Assembly (NCBI RefSeq): GCF_004364585.1
Contig: NZ_SOAN01000001.1
Location: 425,765 to 489,764 of the forward strand
Reading direction: 5' to 3'
DNA length: 64,000 nucleotides
Origin: Nesterenkonia aurantiaca
GTDB taxonomy: Bacteria; Actinomycetota; Actinomycetes; Actinomycetales; Micrococcaceae
Shown piece after piece: positions 19,476-27,561 of the stretch. The position numbers and the translations under genes were made by a program. The stretch's first letter is position 1, and the number at the start of each line of letters is the position of its first letter. The notes below the pieces were generated by a model. It did no database searches. It worked only from the letters and a program-made list of their open reading frames with translations, and had not been told where the DNA came from.

Positions 19476-20498
19476 TTACTTGATGGACTTGCCTGCCGAG
19501 CCGAGGCGCTGGGAGGCCTCGACGATGCGGGCGGCCATGGACTCTTCGGCCTTGGCGCCCCAGACGCGCGGGTCGTAGGTCTTCTTGTTGCCGACCTCGC
19601 CGTCGATCTTGAGCACGCCGTCGTAGTTGGCGAGCATATGGCCGGCCACCGGGCGGGTGAAGGCGTACTGCGTGTCGGTGTCGATGTTCATCTTGATCAC
19701 GCCGTAGGACACGGCGTCGGAGATCTCCTGCTCGGAGGAGCCGGAGCCGCCGTGGAAGACCAGGTCGAAGGGCGCTTCCTTGCCGTACTTCGCGGCAGCC
19801 TGCTGCTGGATGTCCTTGAGGATCTCCGGGCGCAGCTTCACGCCGCCGGGCTTGTAGACGCCGTGGACGTTGCCGAAGGTCAGCGCGGTCATGTAGCGGC
19901 CGTGCTCACCCAGGCCGAGAGCCTCGATGGTCGCGGTGGCGTCTTCGATGGTGGTGTAGAGCTTCTCGTTGATCTCGTTCTCCACACCGTCCTCTTCACC
20001 ACCGACGGTGCCGATCTCCACCTCGAGGATCTGCTTGGCGGCCGCGCTGCGGGGCAGCAGCTCGGCGGCGATGCGCAGGTTCTCCTCGAGGGTCTCCGCG
20101 GAGCCGTCCCACATGTGGGAGTTGAAGATCGGGTCGCGCCCGGCCTTGACCTCAGCCTCGGAGGCCTCCAGCAGCGGCAGCACGAAGCCGTCGAGCTTGT
20201 CCTTGGGGCAGTGGTCGGTGTGCAGCGCGATGTTCACGCCGTAGCTCTTGGCGACCTGCTTGGCGAAGGCGGCGAAGCCCAGCGAGCCGGTCACCATGTT
20301 CTTGACGCTGGCGCCGGACCAGTACGCGGCACCGCCGGTGGATACCTGGATGATGCCGTCAGACTCGGCCTCGGCGAAGCCACGGATGGCGGCGTTCAGG
20401 GTCTGCGAGCTGGTGACGTTCACCGCGGGGTAGGCGTAGCCGCCAGCCTTCGCGGAATCGATCATCTGGTTGTACTTGTCCGGGGTTGCGATAGCCAC
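19476..20498 (-). CDS. fbaA: Fructose-bisphosphate aldolase, class II
   Basis: Zinc-dependent aldolase of glycolysis/gluconeogenesis, 340 residues, full length. Zinc and catalytic segments are IALHTDHCPKDKLDGFV (His and Asp), a GVYKPGGVKL region, and VFHGGSGSSEQEI, which binds the phosphate. N-terminal AIATPDKYNQMIDSAK matches actinobacterial FbaA. It stands alone, with a terminator just downstream. Assignment is unambiguous. Confidence 0.96.
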   Translation of the reverse strand: MAIATPDKYNQMIDSAKAGGYAYPAVNVTSSQTLNAAIRGFAEAESDGIIQVSTGGAAYWSGASVKNMVTGSLGFAAFAKQVAKSYGVNIALHTDHCPKDKLDGFVLPLLEASEAEVKAGRDPIFNSHMWDGSAETLEENLRIAAELLPRSAAAKQILEVEIGTVGGEEDGVENEINEKLYTTIEDATATIEALGLGEHGRYMTALTFGNVHGVYKPGGVKLRPEILKDIQQQAAAKYGKEAPFDLVFHGGSGSSEQEISDAVSYGVIKMNIDTDTQYAFTRPVAGHMLANYDGVLKIDGEVGNKKTYDPRVWGAKAEESMAARIVEASQRLGSAGKSIK

Positions 20499-20559
20499 GT
20501 GTGAGCTCCTTATTGCGATAAGTCAAAGACGGCAACATCATTGGTGCGCTGCCGTCATC

Positions 20560-22839
20560 CTATCGGGGTTGAGCGGCCGGAGCCGAGGAATCTTCCGAGA
20601 TATCTGCGGATTCATCTGGACCGGAATCCTCAGCACCGGGCGTGGTCACCTCCTGCTTGGCCCAGCGGTCACCCCTGCCGATCTTCGAGGGCCACCAGAA
20701 GCGGTGACCGAGGTCGACGCCGATCGCCGGCACCTGCAGGGTGCGCACGATGAAGGTGTCGATCAGCACGCCCAGAGCCACCAGGAACGCCAGCTGCACC
20801 ATGAACATCAGCGACAGCACGCCCAGGGCGGCGAAGGTCGCGGCCAGCACGATGCCGGCGCTGGTGATGACGCCGCCGGTGATCACCAGCGAGTACAGCA
20901 GCCCCTCCTTCGGTCCGCGCCGGACGGTCTCCTCCCGGGCCCGGGTGGCCAGGAAGATGTTGTAGTCCACACCCAGGGCGGTGAGGAAGACGAAGCCGAA
21001 CAGCGGCACCGTCGGATCGGCGCCGGGGAATCCGAGGATGTAGTTGAACACCAGGGCAGAGATGCCAAGTGCCGCGGTGTAGGAGAGCACCGTGGTGAGC
21101 AGCAGGACCACCGGGGCGGTGACCGAGCGCAGCAGCACGATCAGGAACGCCAGGATGACCAGCAGCACGATCGGGATGATCGTGATCAGGTCCCGCTGAG
21201 CGGTCTCATTGGTGTCCAGCTGGGTGGCGGTGGTGCCGCCGACCAGCGCCTCGCCTTCGAGCGCACCCAGCTCCCCGCGCAGCTCGCTGATGGTGCGTTC
21301 GGCCTCGAGGGAGTCTCCGGAGTCGGTCAGCGTGACCGAGAGCTGGTTGTAGCCGTCCACCTCGTTGGCGTCCTGCGGACCCTGGGCCGGCGCGCCGGTC
21401 TCGGCCACCGCGTAGACCTCGCCGACACCGTCGCTGGCCTCGACGATCTCGAGCGCCTCAGCGAGCTCCTCGGCAGGGACGAAGACGTTGGCGGGAGCCC
21501 CGGTGCCGGCGTCGAAATGCTCCTGCAGCATCGCCTGGCCGTCCTTGGCGTCGGTCTGGCCCAGCACCTGTTCGGACTGCGGGACGCCTTCGGCCTTCAG
21601 GTCGAGCACGCCGACCGACGCGACCAGGAGCAGGCCGGTCACCACCAGCCAGATGACTCGGGGGCGGGCGCGGACCTTTTCGGCGACCACGGCCCACAGG
21701 GTCCGGCGCCGCGAGGCGTGTTTGGTGCGACGGGTCTGAAGGTCCGGGTTCAGGGCCTGAGCCTGTTCCACCGCGGGCCGGGGCGCGTGCGGGACCTTGG
21801 GCCAGAAGACCGGGCGGCCGAAGAGCGCGAGCATCGCGGGCAGGAAGGTCAGCGTGGCGAGCATCGCGAAGACGATGCCGGTGCTGGCCACCGGGCCCAG
21901 CGCCCGGTTGGAGTTCAGGTCGGAGAAGAGCAGGCAGAGCAGCGCGGCGGCCACGGTGCCGCCGGAGGCCAGGATCGCCGGGGTGGAGCGGCGCCAGGCG
22001 ATCCAGAGCGCGTCGAAGCGGTTCTCCCGGGCGAGCAGCTCCTCGCGGTAGCGGGCCACCAAGAGCAGCGAGTAGTCGGTGGCGGCGCCGATGACCAGGA
22101 TCGAGAGGATCCCCTGAGCCTGGCCGTTGAGCGTGATCCATTCCATCTTGGCCAGCTGGAAGATCACGGTGATGGCGCTGGAGAGCGCGGCGATGGAGGA
22201 GAGCAGCACCAGGAAGGGCAGCAGCACCGAGCGGTAGACCACCACGAGGATGACGAAGACGGTGATCACCGCGACCAGCAGGAGCAGTCCGTCGATGCCG
22301 GCGAAGGCGTTGGCGAAGTCATCGGAGAGCGCCGCCGGACCCGTGACGTGAGTGGTCCACTCCTGCGCGGAGAGCTCGGCATCCACCAGACCGCGCAGCT
22401 CTGCGACCGCGCCGTCCTCCACCGCAGCCTCTTCCATCAGCACCAGCACCTGGAAGGCCTCGCCGTCTTCGGAGATCTGCGGCGGCAGGGAGCGGTCGAC
22501 GCCGTCGAGCTCGTTGATCTGCCCCACGAGGGCCTCCAGCTCACCGAGAGCCTGTTCATCGACCTCGCCGCTGGCGGGCTCTCCGATCAAGGTGGCGGGG
22601 ATGGAGTCGTCGTCGGAGAAGCCCTCGCCGAGCTCCAGCGCCCGTGTGGACTCTGCGTCGGCGGGCAGGAAGGTGGTCTGGTCGTTGGTGGTGATCTCGC
22701 CGACCTTGTCGAAGGTCTGACCGCCCACGGCGGTCACCCCGAGCCACACCAGCACCAGAATGGCGGGGATCAGGATCCTGATCCAACCGGGTTGGGGACG
22801 ACTGCGCCCCGGGGTCTTCGTCGTCGCGGTCTTCGTCAT
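20560..22839 (-). CDS. MMPL-family (RND) membrane transporter
   Basis: 759-residue transporter with the duplicated MMPL layout: helix 1 (about residues 20-40), an extracytoplasmic domain of about 130 residues, five helices including the GAATDYSLLLVARYREE motif, a second extracytoplasmic domain, and five helices including ALGVDYNIFLATRAREE. The paired D-Y motifs carry the proton-relay residues of this family. It probably exports a lipid or hydrophobic compound. Start: ATG at 22839; a GTG one codon upstream is possible. It ends with TAG. No partner gene is adjacent. Confidence 0.9.
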   Translation of the reverse strand: MTKTATTKTPGRSRPQPGWIRILIPAILVLVWLGVTAVGGQTFDKVGEITTNDQTTFLPADAESTRALELGEGFSDDDSIPATLIGEPASGEVDEQALGELEALVGQINELDGVDRSLPPQISEDGEAFQVLVLMEEAAVEDGAVAELRGLVDAELSAQEWTTHVTGPAALSDDFANAFAGIDGLLLLVAVITVFVILVVVYRSVLLPFLVLLSSIAALSSAITVIFQLAKMEWITLNGQAQGILSILVIGAATDYSLLLVARYREELLARENRFDALWIAWRRSTPAILASGGTVAAALLCLLFSDLNSNRALGPVASTGIVFAMLATLTFLPAMLALFGRPVFWPKVPHAPRPAVEQAQALNPDLQTRRTKHASRRRTLWAVVAEKVRARPRVIWLVVTGLLLVASVGVLDLKAEGVPQSEQVLGQTDAKDGQAMLQEHFDAGTGAPANVFVPAEELAEALEIVEASDGVGEVYAVAETGAPAQGPQDANEVDGYNQLSVTLTDSGDSLEAERTISELRGELGALEGEALVGGTTATQLDTNETAQRDLITIIPIVLLVILAFLIVLLRSVTAPVVLLLTTVLSYTAALGISALVFNYILGFPGADPTVPLFGFVFLTALGVDYNIFLATRAREETVRRGPKEGLLYSLVITGGVITSAGIVLAATFAALGVLSLMFMVQLAFLVALGVLIDTFIVRTLQVPAIGVDLGHRFWWPSKIGRGDRWAKQEVTTPGAEDSGPDESADISEDSSAPAAQPR

Positions 22840-23075
22840 CACGTCATTCTCGCTATCGCTACCGCCGGACCGCGTGATCCGCCGCGCGCCATTGCGCGAA
22901 CAGCCTGGGTCTGAGCCTGAATCAGAGCCGCCGCTTCCTCAAATGCAAGGTGCTGAGGGAACGAGGGCTTCTTACCGGACAACTCTACTGCCCGGGCCGA
23001 CACCAAACGCGATGTCTCACCCGGTCGAGTGAGGGTGTCCAGCCCTTGAAGGGACGCGTGCCTCCAGGCCAGGCC

Positions 23076-23822
23076 TCAGTCGAGCGCCAGAGTCCCGGGC
23101 ATGGTCTTGGTCTGCGCGGGCGCCCTGCCGTAGGTGCGGCGGTAGGCGCGGCTGAAGGTCCCGACGTCGTTGAACCCGCTGGAGAAGGCCGACTCGGCCA
23201 CTCCGGTCCCCTGGGTCAGAAGCAGGTGGCCCCGCTCGAGCCGGGCCCGGCGGATCTCCTGAGCCGGTGAGGTGTTCGCCTGCGCGAACATGGTCTGCAG
23301 AGTGCGCAGCGAGACACCGGCCCGCCCGGCCAGGCGGTCTGGGGACAGCGTCGGATCCTGGCAGTGAGAATCGATGTAGGTCCTGATCTCGGCGAAGCTG
23401 CGGCTGGACTCGGCGTCCAGCCGAGCCCCCGGCGACCCTGGCGCCCCGGCGGAACCCGAGGACTGGCGCGGGGTGAAGGTGAGCAGCCTATGGTCGGAAT
23501 CCCCGAGCGCCCTGAGCCTCCAGCGCACCCGCAGCGAGCGGCCGCGACGGTCGATGAACTCCTCGGCGTGGCTGTGGCTCACCGTTCCAGGGGCGGTCAC
23601 GATCGGGCAGGCCTCCCGCGGGTAGGGAGACCCGTCGGCATGGCGCGGGTGCAGCGCCTCGTGGCTGCAGCGACCCACGAGCTCGCTGCCCTGGCTATAG
23701 CCGAGCACGGTGGCCGCGGCCTCATTCACCAGCGCGACCGACCCGTCGGGCTCGATCAGCCAGAGCGGAGTGGGTGCTGCGTCAATGAGGGAGCGCAGGA
23801 CTCCCTCGCCGTCGAAGGTCAT
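23076..23822 (-). CDS. PAS-domain AraC-family regulator
   Basis: About 248 residues from ATG 23822; starts at 23834 or GTG 23864 are possible. An AAGGAG lies 12 nt upstream of 23822. N-terminal PAS domain: LIDAAPTPLWLIEPDGSVALVNEAA and then VRWRLRALGDSDHRLLTFTP. C-terminal AraC double helix-turn-helix: LAGRAGVSLRTLQTMF, then a second HTH FSSGFNDVGTFSRAYRRTYG. It is divergent from the cyanate operon with a 230-bp shared region, so it probably controls that operon. Classical cyn operons use the LysR-type CynR, so this pairing is unusual. Confidence 0.85.
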   Translation of the reverse strand: MTFDGEGVLRSLIDAAPTPLWLIEPDGSVALVNEAAATVLGYSQGSELVGRCSHEALHPRHADGSPYPREACPIVTAPGTVSHSHAEEFIDRRGRSLRVRWRLRALGDSDHRLLTFTPRQSSGSAGAPGSPGARLDAESSRSFAEIRTYIDSHCQDPTLSPDRLAGRAGVSLRTLQTMFAQANTSPAQEIRRARLERGHLLLTQGTGVAESAFSSGFNDVGTFSRAYRRTYGRAPAQTKTMPGTLALD

Positions 23823-24053
23823 CTTGAAGAGCATCTCCTTCCGGCGCCAGGACCGTTGTTCCACAATTTTAGGACCGCACTGTTTCCCTCAAGAGGCCCG
23901 AATATTTCAGCCGGGTTAAACCATTGCCGTTTGCGCGAATCGTCGGATGATCCGCGCAGATCGCCTTGTTGGCCGGTTCCGCACCGACCTAGGTTCGGAA
24001 TCGCGCCGGGGCCACTCCGGGCCGGCGCCGTCGAAAAGAGGAGGACGAGACAC

Positions 24054-24506
24054 GTGGAGCCGTTCATCAGCAAGAGAGAAGCCGCCGAGCACATCCGGGT
24101 GGCCCGCCATCGGGCAGGAATCACCTGGGCGCAGATCGCCGAACAGCTGGGGGTGGCGAAGGAATGGAGCACCGCCGCCCTGCTCGGCAGCCACCCCATG
24201 ACCGCAGCCCAGGCCACCGTGGTGCAGGAGCTGCTGAGCCTGGACGACGCCGTCACAGAGGCCCTGCAGATGCAGCCCTACCGCGGACCGCTGAGTGAGG
24301 ACGTGCTGGCGGATCCGACCATCTACCGCTTTCAGGAGGCCCTCATGGTCTACGGCCCCACGATCAAGGAACTGATCCATGAGGAGTTCGGCGACGGCAT
24401 CATGAGCGCGATCAACTTCCAGCTCGACGTCGCGCGTCGCGCCCACCCCGATGGGGACCGCGTCGTCGTGACCTTGGACGGCAAGTTCCTCGATTACCGG
24501 TGGTGA
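24054..24506 (+). CDS. cynS: Cyanate hydratase (cyanase)
   Basis: Converts cyanate and bicarbonate to CO2 and carbamate, which decays to ammonia and CO2. 150 residues, the usual family length. The N-terminal helical DNA-binding-like domain is visible as SKREAAEHIRVARHRAGITW. The catalytic C-terminal domain holds the conserved Arg-Glu-Ser triad: Arg in PTIYRFQEAL, Glu in IKELIHEEFGDGIMSAI, and Ser in the same segment (MSAINF). The end KFLDYRW is typical. Start: GTG at 24054 with GAGGAGGA 8-9 nt upstream; the much longer open frame is spurious. The stop overlaps the start of the binding-protein gene. Confidence 0.95.
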   Translation: MEPFISKREAAEHIRVARHRAGITWAQIAEQLGVAKEWSTAALLGSHPMTAAQATVVQELLSLDDAVTEALQMQPYRGPLSEDVLADPTIYRFQEALMVYGPTIKELIHEEFGDGIMSAINFQLDVARRAHPDGDRVVVTLDGKFLDYRW

Positions 24507-25747
24507 CCGTGGGACACCGTCACCTCTCCCGGCGCAACCTGCTCAGCCTCGGCGGCGGGGCGCTCGGAGCGAGCCTGCTCGCCGGGTGCACCCCCACCGG
24601 AGGCGCCCCGAACACCAACCCGCTGGGGATCGATTTCAGCGCGGCCCTGGATCCTGCCGGGGACCTCGAAGTCCGCGACGTCACGCTGGGCTTCGTGCCG
24701 ATCACCTGCTCCTCCCCGATCATCAACGCCGCCGCCATGGGAATCTTCGAGCAGTATGGGCTCAACGTGACGCTGCAGCGCTACACCGGCTGGGGTGAGC
24801 TGTGGATCGCCTATGTCGCCGGAGAGCTCGACGCCACCCAGATGCTCAGCCCGATGCCGCTGGGCATCCATCACAACTTCGCCGCCGGCCAGCGGGATTC
24901 TCGGATGCCCTACATCACCAATGTCAACGGGCAGGCCATCACGCTGGGCACCGAACACATGAATCGGGTGCGCGGCGCGGAGGACTTCCGCGGCCTGAGA
25001 ATCGCGGTGCCCTTCGACTACTCCGGGCATAACCTGCTGCTGCGGGACTACCTCACACTGGGTGGGCTGGACCCGGACTACGACGTCGGCATCCAGGTGA
25101 TGCGCCCCTCGGACATGGTCGCCTCGCTCAACGTCGGCGACATCGATGGCTTCCTCGCCCCGGACCCGTTCAACCAGCGCGCCGTCGCCCTGGGAGCCGG
25201 CTACCTGCACATGCTCTCCAAGGACCTCTGGGACGGGCACCCCTGCTGCAGCTTCACCGTGGCCGATGAGTTCGCCTCCGCGTATCCGAACACCTACACC
25301 ACGCTGCTGCGGGCCATCGGAGATTCAGCGCTCTGGACCGACAGGGAAGAGAACCGCGCCACTGCGGCAGAGACCATGGCGGGGCGCGCGTTCCTCAGCC
25401 AGGACCCCGCGGTCATCGCCGCGGTGCTCACCGGCGAGTTCGAGGACGGCACCGGGACCACCCGGTCTGTTGAAGACCGCATCGGCTTTCGCCCCTACCC
25501 CCACGAGTCCTATGCGATCTGGGCGCTGACCCAGCTCCAGCGCTGGGACCTCGCGCCCACCGCCGGCTACGAAACAGCGGCGGACTACCAGTCCGCGGTC
25601 CGCCAGGTGCTCGACCCCGACGCGGCAACCCCGATCCTCGAGGCGCTCGGCGCAGACACCACCCCGCGGGAGACCGAGACCATCATCGGACGCAGATTCG
25701 ACCCGGCGGATCCGCTGCCCTGGACCGAGAAACAGGTGAACCTATGA
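24503..25747 (+). CDS. ABC transporter substrate-binding lipoprotein (cyanate/nitrate type)
   Basis: 414-residue solute-binding protein of the NrtA/CynA/SsuA group. The N-terminus has twin arginines (SRRNLLSLGGG) and a lipobox (LLAGC), suggesting a Tat-exported lipoprotein. Then come VTLGFVPITCSSPIINAA, QYGLNVTLQRYTGWGELW, and VAGELDATQMLSPMPLGI, which match the nitrate/cyanate branch. Start: the GTG at 24503 overlaps the cynS stop (GTGA); GTG 24500 is an alternative. Operon position makes cyanate the most likely ligand. The end overlaps the permease start by 4 bp. Confidence 0.88.
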   Translation: MTVGHRHLSRRNLLSLGGGALGASLLAGCTPTGGAPNTNPLGIDFSAALDPAGDLEVRDVTLGFVPITCSSPIINAAAMGIFEQYGLNVTLQRYTGWGELWIAYVAGELDATQMLSPMPLGIHHNFAAGQRDSRMPYITNVNGQAITLGTEHMNRVRGAEDFRGLRIAVPFDYSGHNLLLRDYLTLGGLDPDYDVGIQVMRPSDMVASLNVGDIDGFLAPDPFNQRAVALGAGYLHMLSKDLWDGHPCCSFTVADEFASAYPNTYTTLLRAIGDSALWTDREENRATAAETMAGRAFLSQDPAVIAAVLTGEFEDGTGTTRSVEDRIGFRPYPHESYAIWALTQLQRWDLAPTAGYETAADYQSAVRQVLDPDAATPILEALGADTTPRETETIIGRRFDPADPLPWTEKQVNL

Positions 25748-26631
25748 GCACCCAGACCACTGAGACCACAGAAGCCCCCGACACCACCGGTGCGGCGCAG
25801 CAGCCGCACACCAACACCGCCCCAGAGGCGCTGCAGCAGCGGGCGAGGGCCCAGCGCACCCGGGACCGGATCCAGACCACCGGACTCTTCGTGATCTTCT
25901 TCCTCGGGTTCATCGGGATCTGGCACCTGGCCACCGTGGGTCTCGACGACGGCGGCCTCGCCCCCACCCCCGGGGCCACCTGGGACCGGCTGTTGGAGAT
26001 GCTCGGCACGGCCTTCCTGCTGGACGGGCCCAACAACGTGGGCATCTTCTACCACCTGCTCGCCTCCATCCAGCGGGTGCTCCTGGGCTTCGGCCTGGCC
26101 GCGATCATCGCCGTCCCGCTGGGCCTGCTGCTGGGAACCTCCCGGGTGATCCACGACGGCATGGACCCGTTCATCCAGATCCTGCGCCCGGTCTCACCCC
26201 TGGCGTGGCTGCCGCTGGGCCTGGCGCTGCTGCGCGATTCCCAGATGACCGCGATCTTCGTGATCTTCATGGCCGCGCTCTGGCCGATCCTGGTCTCGAC
26301 CATCGACGGGGTCCGCCGGGTCAACCCGCTGTTCCTGGATCTGGCGAAATCCCTGGAGACCGACACCAGGACCCGGGTCTTCAAGGTCCTGCTTCCGGCC
26401 ACGCTGCCCGCCATCGTGACGGGTCTGCGCACCGCGCTCTCCACGGCCTGGCTGGTGATCGTCGCCGCCGAGATGATCGTCGGCGGCCGCGGGATGGGCC
26501 ACTTCGTCTGGAACGAATGGAACGCGCTGAACACTCCCAGCATCGTGGTGGCCATCGTGATCATCGGCGGCGTCGGCTTCCTGCTCGACCGCTCGATCGC
26601 CCAGCTGCAGCGCCTGGTCCCCAAGTCCTGA
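25744..26631 (+). CDS. ABC transporter permease (cyanate/nitrate type)
   Basis: 295-residue membrane permease of the NrtB/CynB/SsuC group. A hydrophilic N-terminus of about 40 residues is followed by about six helices. The coupling loop is AKSLETDTRTRVFKVLLPATLP at about 205 in shortened form of the EAA motif, and AWLVIVAAEMIVGGRGMGHF is a strong family signature. The ATG overlaps the preceding stop (ATGA). It is part of the cynS transporter operon. Confidence 0.9.
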   Translation: MSTQTTETTEAPDTTGAAQQPHTNTAPEALQQRARAQRTRDRIQTTGLFVIFFLGFIGIWHLATVGLDDGGLAPTPGATWDRLLEMLGTAFLLDGPNNVGIFYHLLASIQRVLLGFGLAAIIAVPLGLLLGTSRVIHDGMDPFIQILRPVSPLAWLPLGLALLRDSQMTAIFVIFMAALWPILVSTIDGVRRVNPLFLDLAKSLETDTRTRVFKVLLPATLPAIVTGLRTALSTAWLVIVAAEMIVGGRGMGHFVWNEWNALNTPSIVVAIVIIGGVGFLLDRSIAQLQRLVPKS

Positions 26632-26677
26632 GACACCCACGCCCGAGACGAAGCCCGAACCATCAGGAGACCCAGAC

Positions 26678-27490
26678 ATGACCGCCGAGACTCTTCCTGC
26701 AGCGCACACCAGCACCGAACCGGTGGTGAAGCTCGAGGGCATCACCAAGGGATTCCCTGATCGGAAGAAGGGCTTCCAGCGGATCGTCGGCACCACCGAC
26801 GTCGACATCGAGGAGGGTGAGTTCATCACGATCATCGGCCCCTCGGGCTGCGGCAAGTCCACCATCCTGAAGATGATCGCCGGCCTGGAGTCGGTCGACG
26901 AAGGCACGATCTCGCTGGCCGGGCAGCCGATCACCGCACCGAGCCGGGAGCTGGGCATCGTCTTCCAGCAGCACGTGCTGCTGCCTTGGATGTCCGCCCG
27001 ACAGAACGTGCTCTTCGCGCTGGAGACCGATCCGCACAAGAAGCGCAGCAAGCAGGAGCTCGAGTCGCTGGCCGATGAGTATCTTCAGCTGGTGAACCTC
27101 TCCCACGCAGCAGACCGGCGGCCCACCCAGCTCTCCGGCGGCATGCAGCAACGCGTGGGAATCGCCCGGGCCTTCGCGCTGGAGCCCAAGGTGATGCTGC
27201 TCGACGAGCCCCTCGGGGCGCTGGATGCGCTCACCCGGCACGAGCTGCAGCTTCAGCTGTTGGAGCTGTGCGAACAGCAGAAACGCACCTGCATCATGGT
27301 CACCCACGACGTGGACGAGGCGCTGCTGCTCTCCGACCGGATTCTGGTGATGGGGGCCGGACCGAATGCGCAGATCGTCCACGACATGAAGGTCCCGTTT
27401 ACCCGGCCGCGTGATGTGGAGAACCTGGAGCAGGACCCGAAATATCACGAGCTGCGCAGCTTCCTGCTGAACTCGCTCACCGGGCACTGA
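26678..27490 (+). CDS. ABC transporter ATP-binding protein (cyanate/nitrate type)
   Basis: 270-residue ABC ATPase of the NrtD/CynD/SsuB group. Walker A is [13 protein letters not shown], the Q-loop is [13 protein letters not shown], the signature is [17 protein letters not shown] and Walker B is [13 protein letters not shown]. Start ATG has AGGAG 8 nt upstream, 46 bp after the permease. It completes the four-gene cyanate operon. The next gene, pyruvate carboxylase, is convergent with a 71-bp gap. Confidence 0.92.
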   Translation: MTAETLPAAHTSTEPVVKLEGITKGFPDRKKGFQRIVGTTDVDIEEGEFITIIGPSGCGKSTILKMIAGLESVDEGTISLAGQPITAPSRELGIVFQQHVLLPWMSARQNVLFALETDPHKKRSKQELESLADEYLQLVNLSHAADRRPTQLSGGMQQRVGIARAFALEPKVMLLDEPLGALDALTRHELQLQLLELCEQQKRTCIMVTHDVDEALLLSDRILVMGAGPNAQIVHDMKVPFTRPRDVENLEQDPKYHELRSFLLNSLTGH

Positions 27491-27561
27491 TGCTCATGTG
27501 ACGGGGGCCCCGCTGAGCGCGACGGGACAGCCCCACCACAGTCACCGGCCTGTCCGAAGAA

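Noticed and set aside
23364..24053. A long N-terminal extension of cyanase
   Set aside because: It is antisense to the PAS-AraC gene and its sequence is arginine/proline-rich shadow coding. A strong ribosome site supports GTG 24054.
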